A DNA stretch of 31,442 bases from a virus, in IMG/VR virus record IMGVR_UViG_3300025010_000178, positions 1 to 31,442 of that record; one strand, written 5' to 3'. The notes beneath the pieces are model-generated. The model worked only from the letters and a program-made list of their open reading frames with translations. It did no database searches and was not told the origin of the DNA. Below are positions 8,893 through 16,454 of the stretch, one piece after another; within the stretch, counting starts at the first letter, position 1; every line of letters begins with the position of its first letter. The position numbers and the translations under genes are program-made.

Positions 8893-10051
8893 CAATTGTG
8901 TTATCCATAAAGTTTTTTATCTCTATGTTCTAATGATTTTTTTCTCATTAGTTCGGCATATCTTTTCATCCTTGTTTTATAAGGAGTCGCGAACTCTTGC
9001 CGTTATTATATTCTCTCATTAAAAGAGTTTCAAACGGTATGCTCTGCCCCTGGTTTCAATATTATTCAAAACCTTCGGTTCGGGTTGGCATTTCAGCTTT
9101 CCCGCTTAATTTCGCGATTTTAAATTATGCGTTACCGCATATTGAGGCATTTGTTTTATTCCATCCTTTTCGGATGTATTCCAATAAATGAATGTTCGAT
9201 AAATAGAAATTATGCTTTCTTTCTAAAAACAAAGATGCGTCTTGATAAATAAAATTTGTAAAGTTAATAGTGGAATCTCGTCCCGTAATACCTAAAGTAT
9301 AAGAATTTGAATTTTTATACGTAGAACCAACATAGCATCTAATTCCTTGGCCTAAGAAAATATTTTTTAAATCATTAAGAAATTCTTTAGAACCACTAGT
9401 AAAATTACATCGTAATTGTTGGGATCGTTTATCAATACTTATTGATCCATCACCATCGTAAAAACCACGAATGAAATGAGGAATTAATTCTTTTTCTAAA
9501 CTAGGAAAACAGATTTTTAACGATTTATTTTCCATTACGCCTTGTTTTTGCAAATTCTTAACAAACTCTTTTGAATAAACTCTTATAGATGCCATTCCAT
9601 AAACATTAGAGTATCCTTCGATCTTGCGATCTCTTGTTTTTATATCTAAGTTTCCCGAAATAGATTCATTAAATTTTTTTAAATGATCTATGTCTTTGAT
9701 GCTTATTTCAATACCCATTACATAATTTATTTCTACGTTGTTTTTTTTAAAAATATAAACGTTTCCATCAGCATAAATAAATCCCAACCAATATGCTTTA
9801 TCTTGAGTATCGATAACATCAAAATACATTTTATCAAATTCATAATTATCAAGTTTATAGCCAAGACGATTTAGCTTAACCATTACCGCATTTCGCGTTC
9901 TTCCAATATCTTTACCGATTTCAGCATAACTTTTATTAATTCTATTTTCAACAGCATAAAGAATTTCTTTATCTGTCCACATATCACTTCTTATCATTTT
10001 TATATGTTCCTCCAATAATGGATTTAATAATATAAATAAAACACTATTTTT
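8893..10051 (-). ncRNA. Group I intron (IA-like) in the terminase gene
   Basis: Self-splicing intron of 1159 nt. Exon 1 ends ...GAGGU and the intron ends in G, as the rule requires. P1 pairs exon GAGGU (10056-10052) with intron GCCUC (9148-9144), giving the U-G pair. P2 is AUGCG-GUAA-CGCAU (9140-9127). P3 pairs UCGCGAA (9117-9111) with UUCGCGA (8993-8987). P4 is CGGG/CCCG (9104-9101, 9084-9081). P6 is AACC-GAA-GGUU. P7 pairs the R element GCAGAGCAUA (9047-9038) with the S element AAGAUAUGCC (8964-8955). P8 is UCCUU/AAGGA. P9 is CUAAUGA/UCAUUAG. An extra CCGUU/AACGG stem between P7 and P3' suggests subgroup IA. The nuclease gene fills the P1 loop. Joining the exons restores SSRG-NRANYIIVEE in frame. 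Confidence 0.92.
9125..9997 (-). CDS. Intron-encoded LAGLIDADG homing endonuclease
   Basis: A 290-aa single-chain endonuclease that would cut intronless terminase genes and spread the intron. It has two LAGLIDADG motifs, LGFIYADG near residue 77 and IRGFYDGDG near 180. An N-terminal helix-turn-helix-like segment (WTDKEILYAVENR to KLNRLGY) precedes them. The frame is open from the terminase exon upstream, but TTGGAGG with an ATG at 9997 gives an independent start inside the intron, and I prefer it. The 3' end of the gene overlaps the P1 guide strand and P2, so those bases serve both protein and ribozyme. It is intact, with no visible disruption. Confidence 0.9.
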   Translation of the reverse strand: MIRSDMWTDKEILYAVENRINKSYAEIGKDIGRTRNAVMVKLNRLGYKLDNYEFDKMYFDVIDTQDKAYWLGFIYADGNVYIFKKNNVEINYVMGIEISIKDIDHLKKFNESISGNLDIKTRDRKIEGYSNVYGMASIRVYSKEFVKNLQKQGVMENKSLKICFPSLEKELIPHFIRGFYDGDGSISIDKRSQQLRCNFTSGSKEFLNDLKNIFLGQGIRCYVGSTYKNSNSYTLGITGRDSTINFTNFIYQDASLFLERKHNFYLSNIHLLEYIRKGWNKTNASICGNA

Positions 10052-10573
10052 ACCTCTCGAACTATCCGAACTTGGTACAACTCTAATTGTGCTTCCACAA
10101 TGCATGATAACCTCATAGGTATTTGCATTGGCAGTATATGAACGTACTTCTCTAGCCACATTGGGATGCGTTTCAATTAATCCTTTTATTTTTTCACTAA
10201 TTAAAATACCACCTTGCTTTAATGTTTTGGCACATACAATTATTTTAATACCAGGATACAAAACACCTAATGTTAAAGCCCAAACAGCAATTAACCAAGT
10301 TTTAGCACTTGCGCGACTTGCAACAATATAAGCAAGATTACTTCGTTGTAAAACCCAAATCATAAGAATTTGATAGGGATGAAGATGTATTCCAAAATAT
10401 GTATCGATAAAGCGCGCAGGATTACGTCTAAACAGAGTTACCCAAAGTTTTATTCTCTCTTTTCTTTCTCCATCTATCGTTTGATGCAAAGTCATATCTT
10501 TGGGCTTTTTAAAAACATCGTCTGATCTTGCATCTTTCAAAGATTGATTTTGATAATGCTGAGATTTTGGCAT
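10052..10573 (-). CDS. terL: Large terminase subunit, exon 1 (ATPase Walker A)
   Basis: First exon, 174 codons. The N-terminus is polar; FGIHLHPYQILMIWVLQRS leads into the Walker A-like loop ASRASAKT (near residues 85-92), the terminase form of the motif. The exon continues through the ATPase core to VPSSDSSRG, where the intron begins. That SRG stretch normally comes just before Walker B, which opens exon 2. The ATG at 10573 has AAGGAG upstream inside the 3' end of the preceding endonuclease gene. Without splicing, translation would run into the intron nuclease frame. Confidence 0.9.
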
Positions 10574-10578
10574 ATCGT

Positions 10579-11769
10579 TTATTCTCCTTGAAAGTACATT
10601 CTTTGGCCTAGAAAATCTTCAATTTTTATTTTTTCTTTTTCTGCATGATTGTAATATGATTTTAAAGATTTATATTTTAATTTGCAAAAATCTACAATGT
10701 CTTTCCAGTATAATATTTTTAAATTATGAGATTCTTTAAAAATATTTATTTTTCCAATTTGCCTTTTTGAACTATCATTTAATTGAAAAGAACCTTTTGT
10801 TTCTATCCACAAATCATCGCGGGGTATATAGAAATCTGGTGTATACCGCATAGAACTAGCTAATACAAACGTTTTAGGCTCATATTGAATAGACTTATCA
10901 CCTAAAAAATAATAATAAAAATTCCAGAAAAATACTTCATATGATGATCTGCATTTTATTAAGTTGCTATTATCATCCAAAAAATACCACTTATATCCAA
11001 AATGCGGAATACCTTTACTAAGTGTTTTCATAATTCTTTTACTAGCTTCTTCAGCCGCAAAACAACCGCAAGATTGAGTACTTCCATCTTTTAAACTAGA
11101 ACCTAAGATACATTTTTCTTTTCCACACACACACTTACACAAATATATTTTATTTCCTTTAGTATTTTTACCGGCAATATCAATAATTGTCAATCTTCCG
11201 AAAACCATGCCTTTTTTTATATTATCAGCATGACGATGCCCACAATGAGTAGATATTCCACCAAATAAACTCTTATATTCTACATATTTTTCTATTCCGC
11301 AACTGCACTCACATAACCAATAATTTGAACGATTTTTTCTTATGGATTTATCTCCAACTATTTCCCATTCGCCAAATTTCATTCCAAGTTTAATATCAGG
11401 ATAAACTTTATTTATATGACCGCAATTTGTAGATATTTCAAAAGTTAAATTTCCATGAGATACTTCTTTTTCAATTCCACAAGAACATTTACACCACCAA
11501 AAATGCTTAAAATCGTTTTTGCTATCTATTCTTGAAGAATATAAAACTTGCCATTCTCCAAAAGTTCTCCCTGTTAAATCTACTCTTTTATTATGTCCGC
11601 AAGAAGTTGACCCTCCTCTTCTCAATTCTGCTCCATCAACATCTTTTTCTACTCCACAAGAGCATTTACATAGCCAATACTTTCTTTTATTCTTTTTTTC
11701 AGAGAATTTTAATACTTGCCACTCTCCGAAAATTTTTCCTTCCATGTTTATTCCATTATGATTAGCCAT
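10579..11769 (-). CDS. PD-(D/E)XK homing endonuclease with four zinc-binding repeats
   Basis: A 396-aa protein. Residues about 12-58, 68-117, 130-177 and 188-236 are four copies of one unit: a FGEWxVL-like strand, then YWLCKCSCGxEK and a closing ...STxCGH. Each would hold one zinc and together they probably read DNA. The C-terminal part has E278, then YTPDFYIP (D312) and WIETKG (E323, K325), the PD-(D/E)XK nuclease signature. It sits five bases upstream of the large terminase gene, and its ATG overlaps the stop of the preceding gene (TAATG). Most likely a free-standing homing endonuclease aimed at the terminase region. A role in packaging or repair cannot be excluded. Confidence 0.78.
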   Translation of the reverse strand: MANHNGINMEGKIFGEWQVLKFSEKKNKRKYWLCKCSCGVEKDVDGAELRRGGSTSCGHNKRVDLTGRTFGEWQVLYSSRIDSKNDFKHFWWCKCSCGIEKEVSHGNLTFEISTNCGHINKVYPDIKLGMKFGEWEIVGDKSIRKNRSNYWLCECSCGIEKYVEYKSLFGGISTHCGHRHADNIKKGMVFGRLTIIDIAGKNTKGNKIYLCKCVCGKEKCILGSSLKDGSTQSCGCFAAEEASKRIMKTLSKGIPHFGYKWYFLDDNSNLIKCRSSYEVFFWNFYYYFLGDKSIQYEPKTFVLASSMRYTPDFYIPRDDLWIETKGSFQLNDSSKRQIGKINIFKESHNLKILYWKDIVDFCKLKYKSLKSYYNHAEKEKIKIEDFLGQRMYFQGE

Positions 11770-12812
11770 TACATATTTTCACTTGCGTCCGTTATGTCAA
11801 AACCTTCTTCGTCGTCTTCTGAATCATCATCTACATTAAAATCCCGCGACAAAGTAATAAAATTTTTCAACGGTCTAGAAACATATTTTTCAAAATACCA
11901 TTCAATATTATCAAAATCTTTAAACAATTTTTTATCTTTATAATATTCTGCTGGCTCATTTTCTTCAATGGTTTTAATAAACGACGAAAAAGTATCTTGA
12001 CTTTTACCCGCTCCTGCAATTGAAGTTTTAGCAGGGTCAACACTTGCCGTTTTCATTAACTCTTGAAGCATTTTTACTCCGTTCGACACGGATTTTCCTT
12101 CTTGGCGCATCTTGCGGATATCTAGAGTACAAAAACAAATTTCTCTTAATAAAGATTCTTCTGCCGCGGTATCACATTTATGTGTTTTTTTAAATCGGGA
12201 AAGTTCTCTTTCCAGAAAACTATAATCTTCTGGTTCCATTCCTTCCCCCCAAAAACTAACCAATTTTTCAACAACATCATCACCATATTCCGTAGGATCA
12301 AGAGGGGGAGCATCGTATTTTGTATTTTCTCGAAATGATAAATTGTCTACAGATGAAAAACCAAAACCAACACCTGTAGCATTTAGATTTTTTCGATATA
12401 CACCAAATACATTTTTCGCTATACCACCTTTTGCCTCTATTCCATCAACATATTGTCTTGTAACTTCTACTGCCGTAGGTTCATAAAGAACATTTAAATC
12501 TTTACAAGTTCTATATATTGCTTTTTCAAAAGACTTTTCGGACGAAAGATAAGTATGGTAAAGATCATTAACGCAAAATCGACAAACACTCATTCTTCCA
12601 GTTCCCATAGCGTCAATTGGGTCTGTAGCAATATAAAAATCTTTCAGAGGATGACGGCTTAAACATTTTCCGCGACACACCCAACTTTTTAATTCCCTTA
12701 CGTTTTTATCATTGTCAAAAAACCTGGAAACTCCCATTATGCTTGACTTTCGTTTTAAATCTTTTTTATTGTTGTCACCATTATTATCATTATCATCTAA
12801 ATTCATATCCAT
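11769..12812 (-). CDS. Zinc-binding protein in the small-terminase position
   Basis: A 347-aa protein. Residues 46-80 form a CxxxC...CxxC zinc site (C46, C50, C77, C80). The middle has FWGEGMEPEDYSFLERELSRF, and the region near 225-265 (helical, with ICFCTLDIRKMRQEG and LQELMKTA) resembles proteins next to large terminases in Bacillus and Staphylococcus phages. Both termini are Asp/Asn-rich and probably disordered. Recognition of packaging-start DNA (small terminase) is the best guess from position and zinc site, but not shown by sequence. TAGGAG lies 11 bases before the ATG. The stop overlaps the start of the downstream endonuclease gene. Confidence 0.6.
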   Translation of the reverse strand: MDMNLDDNDNNGDNNKKDLKRKSSIMGVSRFFDNDKNVRELKSWVCRGKCLSRHPLKDFYIATDPIDAMGTGRMSVCRFCVNDLYHTYLSSEKSFEKAIYRTCKDLNVLYEPTAVEVTRQYVDGIEAKGGIAKNVFGVYRKNLNATGVGFGFSSVDNLSFRENTKYDAPPLDPTEYGDDVVEKLVSFWGEGMEPEDYSFLERELSRFKKTHKCDTAAEESLLREICFCTLDIRKMRQEGKSVSNGVKMLQELMKTASVDPAKTSIAGAGKSQDTFSSFIKTIEENEPAEYYKDKKLFKDFDNIEWYFEKYVSRPLKNFITLSRDFNVDDDSEDDEEGFDITDASENM

Positions 12813-12845
12813 ATCCTAATACTCCTAACAATAAATAAATATTGT

Positions 12846-14141
12846 TTATGCAAAAATATTCAAAGCATCTAAAATTCCTAATTCTCCATCAATAATAAAA
12901 ACTTGTGTCCTCTGATCATTTTGAACATAGCCTTTACTAGCACTCCATCTTGAAAAACCAGAAACAGTAGGAAAACGAATAATCTCTAAAGAACCTTGAT
13001 TGTCATACTGCATGGCTCGATGTAAATGCGCCAAAAACCAATAATATTTATTACAAAAACTCCAATTCTCTTTTGATTCCGTTGTCATTAAAGACAGAGC
13101 ATTTTTAATGACAATATCATGAGAAAATCCAAGTAATACTTTATTGAAACGATAATATTTTCTAGGTAATTGGCTTATGTCTACCGTTACATCTTTATTG
13201 TCTTTAAAATAATATTGAATAGCTTTCATTACACCATACATCGATTGATGATCATGATTTGAAACTACATTAATAATTTTTACTTTGGATATTTCTAACA
13301 AACTCAAGGTTCCAGAAATAATTAGTTCGATTGCTTTATCAAACATTTCAAACCAAAATGAATCATTGTCTTGTGCTGTTCCAGCCGTAGTTGTGCCAGA
13401 TAAATTGTCGAAATTCAAAAAATCATTTCCGACAACAAAAACTATCTCTTGAAATCTTTGATTGGCAACTCGCTCTTTTATTTGAGCAATTGCGTTATTG
13501 AATGAAAGTTCAGCAATTTCAATGTTATATTCATTACCTGTAGAAGCTTGAGTTGCCTTTAATCCAAGATGGAAATCCGCAATTGGAACAACTAAAACCT
13601 TATTGTTTGGAGAATAAAAGTTTGGTTTTATCTTAATTGGAGATAAATTTTTTATCTTTAAACTTTCAAAGAGCCTATCTACTAATTCAGTAGACCATTC
13701 AAGTTGTTTTTTAGGAGCAACAGTAATCTTAGATTGATAAAGAATTGTCCGATCTACTCCGCCTTTCTGTAATCCATGCCAAAGATTGTTACGCGCGTAA
13801 ACAAGATTCCATTTATTAGAATCAAATCCATGCGCCTTCAATAAAAATTCAGGGGTTTTTTCTTGTGCATTACAAATTTCTATAAGTTTATCCGATGTAA
13901 CACTACCATCCTTATGATATTCTATAGATTCTCCATATTGATTGTAGGCATATGCACCTTCTTCTTCTAGTTCTTCTTTTCGATCTTCATCATAAATTTC
14001 TTGAATTTTTCTCTTAATTTTTTCTCTACGAAAAGCAGAACGAATTGCATCTTTTGAAGAATATCCAAATTTCTTAGATAATATATCCCAAGATTCATCT
14101 TTATTTTTATTTAGACAATATTCAAAAATACGCTGTTTCAA
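12846..14141 (-). CDS. Calcineurin-like metallophosphoesterase
   Basis: Two-metal phosphoesterase of the family that includes SbcD/Mre11-like nucleases. All signature blocks are present: DFHLG (near 189), GNDFLN (near 238), SNHDH (near 294), GFSHD (near 338) and AHLH (near 371). The N-terminal 40 residues look like a helix-turn-helix (KKFGYSSKDAIRSAFRR), so it probably binds DNA. Placement just before the terminase genes suggests a role in processing genome ends or replication structures. A GTG at 14147 opens the frame but lies inside the ribosome binding site AGAGGTG; the TTG at 14141 is better spaced and I use it. The fold is certain enough; the substrate is unknown. Confidence 0.82.
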   Translation of the reverse strand: MKQRIFEYCLNKNKDESWDILSKKFGYSSKDAIRSAFRREKIKRKIQEIYDEDRKEELEEEGAYAYNQYGESIEYHKDGSVTSDKLIEICNAQEKTPEFLLKAHGFDSNKWNLVYARNNLWHGLQKGGVDRTILYQSKITVAPKKQLEWSTELVDRLFESLKIKNLSPIKIKPNFYSPNNKVLVVPIADFHLGLKATQASTGNEYNIEIAELSFNNAIAQIKERVANQRFQEIVFVVGNDFLNFDNLSGTTTAGTAQDNDSFWFEMFDKAIELIISGTLSLLEISKVKIINVVSNHDHQSMYGVMKAIQYYFKDNKDVTVDISQLPRKYYRFNKVLLGFSHDIVIKNALSLMTTESKENWSFCNKYYWFLAHLHRAMQYDNQGSLEIIRFPTVSGFSRWSASKGYVQNDQRTQVFIIDGELGILDALNIFA

Positions 14142-14174
14142 TTTCACCTCTTATCTAATTATTTTTTATAAGGG

Positions 14175-14253
14175 GACACGGAGAATCCCGCTCTTCTCCG
14201 GTCTTCTCACAAGCTAATCGCGGGGCTTGCTATTTGCATGTATACGTGCAAAT
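14175..14253 (-). promoter_or_regulatory. Three consecutive stem-loops in the phosphoesterase leader
   Basis: Going leftward: a palindrome with arms ATTTGCA/TGCAAAT (14232-14253), a hairpin CAAGC/GCTTG (14210-14229) and a stronger one pairing CGGAGAA with TTCTCCG plus an outer GAC/GTC (14175-14203). They lie 30-110 bases upstream of the phosphoesterase start, within an otherwise empty 190-base gap. A structured leader or attenuator is likely. The palindrome alone could also be a protein-binding site. Confidence 0.6.
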
Positions 14254-14309
14254 AAAATGAGATTTTTATTCATTATATTTAATATTAACATTGATATTAA
14301 ATAAGGTTT

Positions 14310-14324
14310 CAGTATCGATAATGC
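14310..14324. repeat. Left direct repeat of the GC-rich island
   Basis: CAGTATCGATAATGC, matching the right copy at 15825-15839 in 13 of 15 positions. It overlaps the hairpin CGATAA/TTATCG. It could be a duplicated target or a recombination site. Confidence 0.6.
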
Positions 14325-14336
14325 TCCTTATCGCTA

Positions 14337-14756
14337 CTACAACTCATTCAGTGCTACCACATGCCAACCCACGGTACGCCACGTTTCCGGCCCATAATTC
14401 TGCGACCGGCTGTAAATCGTGCCGTTGTATCTGCACCAGATCGTCGCCACAAATCCCTGACCTTCCGGCCCTCCGTAGTTGTCAATGACAATCGCGGCGG
14501 GGATGGCGAGGCCCGCGATCTCGGGCAGCAGCGCAGTCCAGTCGTGCGGGCTGTCAGTTGGATGCGCGGCCAGCCGGTCACCAATCGCATCGGCAAATGC
14601 GGCAGTCAGGTGGGCAGGCAGGTTGGTGTGCGTTACGAGGCCCTGGAAGTAGCGCCCGTGGGTGTTGTAATAGGCTATCTGGCGGTCGCGCAGGATCACC
14701 CAGCGCGCCGCCAGCCAGTCATCAACTCGGGTTCTTACTTGTGCTAGTGTTGGCAT
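14337..14756 (-). CDS. Hypothetical protein of the GC-rich island
   Basis: A 139-aa protein of no recognised family. The N-terminal half is helical (DDWLAARWVILRDRQIAYY); the C-terminal half is aromatic and looks beta-rich (GFVATIWCRYNGTIYSR). Its ATG overlaps the end of the small upstream gene by 13 bases, and GAAGGTG precedes it, so the two are translationally coupled. Codons are GC-rich, unlike any gene outside the island. Placement after a LamG-like protein suggests a tail, fibre or baseplate accessory role, but this is a guess. Confidence 0.65.
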   Translation of the reverse strand: MPTLAQVRTRVDDWLAARWVILRDRQIAYYNTHGRYFQGLVTHTNLPAHLTAAFADAIGDRLAAHPTDSPHDWTALLPEIAGLAIPAAIVIDNYGGPEGQGFVATIWCRYNGTIYSRSQNYGPETWRTVGWHVVALNEL

Positions 14757-14890
14757 GTTTCACCTTCGCTAAACGGATAATGGGGGGCGTTTTTCCATAA
14801 CCACTCAATTTCCTCCGGGGTCAACACGCGTGTAAAAAAACCCCGCTCGCAATCATCGGCTTTCGTGATTTTCGGTTCCTGTGTTTCCAT
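14744..14890 (-). CDS. Small acidic hypothetical protein of the GC-rich island
   Basis: A 48-aa protein starting METQEPKITKADD, with RVLTPEEIEWLWKNAPHYP in the middle. The frame is open further upstream to a TTG at 14971, but that stretch overlaps the LamG gene. The ATG at 14890 with GGGAG upstream is the better start, five bases after the LamG gene ends. It overlaps the next gene. The function is unknown. Confidence 0.55.
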   Translation of the reverse strand: METQEPKITKADDCERGFFTRVLTPEEIEWLWKNAPHYPFSEGETCQH

Positions 14891-14894
14891 TTCG

Positions 14895-15815
14895 TCACGC
14901 TCCCTGCGGCAATAGCAATCCGTTCCTGCCCCGCTGCCACGCGGGAATGTTCGGTAGTAATATTCGATCAAGTGCCGGGATCAGCCACTTCGATTTTCCG
15001 CGCCATCTTGACAGCAGATTATCCGTATAAATCTGGAATGCGTTGATCGCCACAATTTCGGCATAGCTGCGCCCGTTGCCGGAGTTGAATAGCCAGGCGC
15101 GTTCGGCGGCAGACAGGGTGCGCTTCCAGATTGCTACCTCATCCTCAATTCCGTCCATGTAGTAAGCAGGAACCCCGTTCAGCGATCCCAGATAAAACGC
15201 CGAGTCGCTGTCGAGTACTCCGGTTGTGTGTGCAGCCGAATTGGTCGCCCCGTTATTGACCGCGATATTAATCGTGTTGCTGGCCGCGTCGTGCCAGGCA
15301 ACAACGAAATACCATACACCCGCTGTCGGTGTACCCAGGGTAGCAGCGGGAACAGACATAACGGCTGTCCCGTCGTTGCTCACCACAAATTCGAGGTGGT
15401 CAAGGCTGGTCGCGGTGTTCTTCCGCCAGCGCAGGGCATACTCGCGGTGATTCGTGAACACATCCCACTTAGATACGATAGTCATCCCCTGGGCATCCAG
15501 GGGCGCGCTCTCGAACTTTACCCAGACGGCAATGCTGAAATCAATATCGCCCATCGAGAGCGCGGCATTATCGGCAATGCTTAGGCTCTCGGTGTTTGCT
15601 AACTCGAAGTCTGCCCCATTCCCGACCTTGCCCGCCGCGCTTGCGGTGGTGTTGTTATCGGTCAGATGGTTCGCGCCGTGGCTGTCGGCCCGCGTTACCG
15701 GGGCGCTGCCGTCGCTGGCTTCATCCAGGCTCCAATAGGAGATAAGGCTAGTCAGTAGGGGGTATTTGACGCTCCCGCCCCGCCCAATCATCAATGATCG
15801 CATTTGCAGGTTCAT
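14895..15815 (-). CDS. LamG/concanavalin-like domain protein
   Basis: A 306-aa protein. Residues about 20-240 form a LamG-type jelly roll: LISYWSLDEASDG, then VGNGADFE, LSIADNAALSMGDIDFSIAVWVKF, SNTINIAVNNG, and YYMDGIEDEVAIWKRTLSAAER near the end. This fold binds carbohydrate or protein ligands and is common in phage tail fibres and adhesins. A basic C-terminal extension (about 245-306) follows. CTGGAG lies upstream of the ATG. There is no signal peptide. GC-rich codon use sets it apart from all neighbours outside the island. A receptor-binding or virion-display role is plausible; the ligand is not evident. Confidence 0.8.
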   Translation of the reverse strand: MNLQMRSLMIGRGGSVKYPLLTSLISYWSLDEASDGSAPVTRADSHGANHLTDNNTTASAAGKVGNGADFELANTESLSIADNAALSMGDIDFSIAVWVKFESAPLDAQGMTIVSKWDVFTNHREYALRWRKNTATSLDHLEFVVSNDGTAVMSVPAATLGTPTAGVWYFVVAWHDAASNTINIAVNNGATNSAAHTTGVLDSDSAFYLGSLNGVPAYYMDGIEDEVAIWKRTLSAAERAWLFNSGNGRSYAEIVAINAFQIYTDNLLSRWRGKSKWLIPALDRILLPNIPAWQRGRNGLLLPQGA

Positions 15816-15824
15816 CGCGCGCTC

Positions 15825-15839
15825 CAGTTTCGATAATAC
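15825..15839. repeat. Right direct repeat of the GC-rich island
   Basis: CAGTTTCGATAATAC, the partner of 14310-14324. It lies just upstream of the LamG gene start and merges into the hairpin GATAAT/ATTATC (15832-15847). Composition changes from GC-rich to very AT-rich right at this point. Confidence 0.6.
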
Positions 15840-15878
15840 AAATTATCATAACTATACATATACATTATTCTAGTAGCC

Positions 15879-16355
15879 TTATTTAACTTGTTTAAAATGT
15901 TGTAAATGTACCACACTAGAGCCTCCAATTACCGCCAAAGATGTATAATTACTCAAAACTGGAATAATATCCATCATATCTTGCTTTACATATCCAGAAC
16001 TCGAACCAGAAGCACTACCATTCGTAGGATTAATTTCGTAATATACATCTCCCGTTCGAGCAAAAATTTTAGTTGCAACGGTTCCCGTAGGTAAAGATAC
16101 ATTTACGCTAGTTCCATTTAAAACAATCATAGAACCACTAATAAAATTATATGCTTTTTCAATTACAGATAAAGCAATTTTTTCTACAGTCTTAGCGGCT
16201 GTAACTCGATAGTATTCATTTGTATCAAGATCAATACCTACTGCACCAATATAACCAACAGGATTTGTAGTATCATTAATTACCGAACCACTTGTTAAAT
16301 CACTTGTTCGAAAAGTATAGGTTGGGGGATTCCCCGGTATAAAAGTAACTGCCAT
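15879..16355 (-). CDS. Small beta-rich protein, probably structural
   Basis: A 158-aa protein beginning MAVTFIPGNPPTYTFRTSDL. Short alternating hydrophobic stretches and a Ser/Gly-rich loop (NGSASGSSSGYV) suggest a beta-sandwich virion protein. The open frame reaches back to 16385, but the strong AAAGGAG points to the ATG at 16355, so I use that. It lies between the HU-like gene and the GC-rich island. No family is recognised. Confidence 0.6.
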   Translation of the reverse strand: MAVTFIPGNPPTYTFRTSDLTSGSVINDTTNPVGYIGAVGIDLDTNEYYRVTAAKTVEKIALSVIEKAYNFISGSMIVLNGTSVNVSLPTGTVATKIFARTGDVYYEINPTNGSASGSSSGYVKQDMMDIIPVLSNYTSLAVIGGSSVVHLQHFKQVK

Positions 16356-16424
16356 ATAAAATTCTCCTTTCATCATCCTCATCATAGAAGGAAATAAAAA
16401 ATAATAAAAATTAATAAAATAAAT

Positions 16425-16454
16425 AAAAATATTGGCTTATTTGCCAATATTTTT
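16425..16454. terminator. Bidirectional intrinsic terminator at the end of the HU-like gene
   Basis: Perfect 12-bp stem, AAAAATATTGGC (16425-16436) with GCCAATATTTTT (16443-16454), and a 6-base loop that contains the stop codon of the HU-like gene. A T-run follows on both strands. In the leftward direction it would end or thin out transcription after the polymerase and HU-like genes. Confidence 0.75.

Larger units (their letters stand above)
14310..15839. mobile_element. GC-rich island of foreign origin, bounded by direct repeats
   Basis: About 1.5 kb whose lines, where I counted them, are about 53-70% GC, while neighbours run about 12-30%. The copies CAGTATCGATAATGC (14310-14324) and CAGTTTCGATAATAC (15825-15839) agree at 13 of 15 bases and lie at the two edges in direct orientation. 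Each runs into a small hairpin (CGATAA/TTATCG at 14316-14333; GATAAT/ATTATC at 15832-15847). Inside are three leftward genes in the direction of the surrounding block. No transposase or integrase is present, so it is a cargo insertion (moron), acquired by recombination, or an assembly join. Confidence 0.65.

Noticed and set aside
9125-10573. Intein within the large terminase
   Set aside because: The frame runs from the terminase into the LAGLIDADG region, but there is no Cys or Ser at the entry and no His-Asn at the exit, and the frame stops before exon 2. The group I core between 8893 and 9148 explains everything.
14354-15738. Many long open frames on the plus strand and other frames of the GC-rich island
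   Set aside because: GC-rich DNA has few stop codons, so long false frames are expected. Only the three leftward frames have recognisable protein character, coupling and ribosome binding sites.
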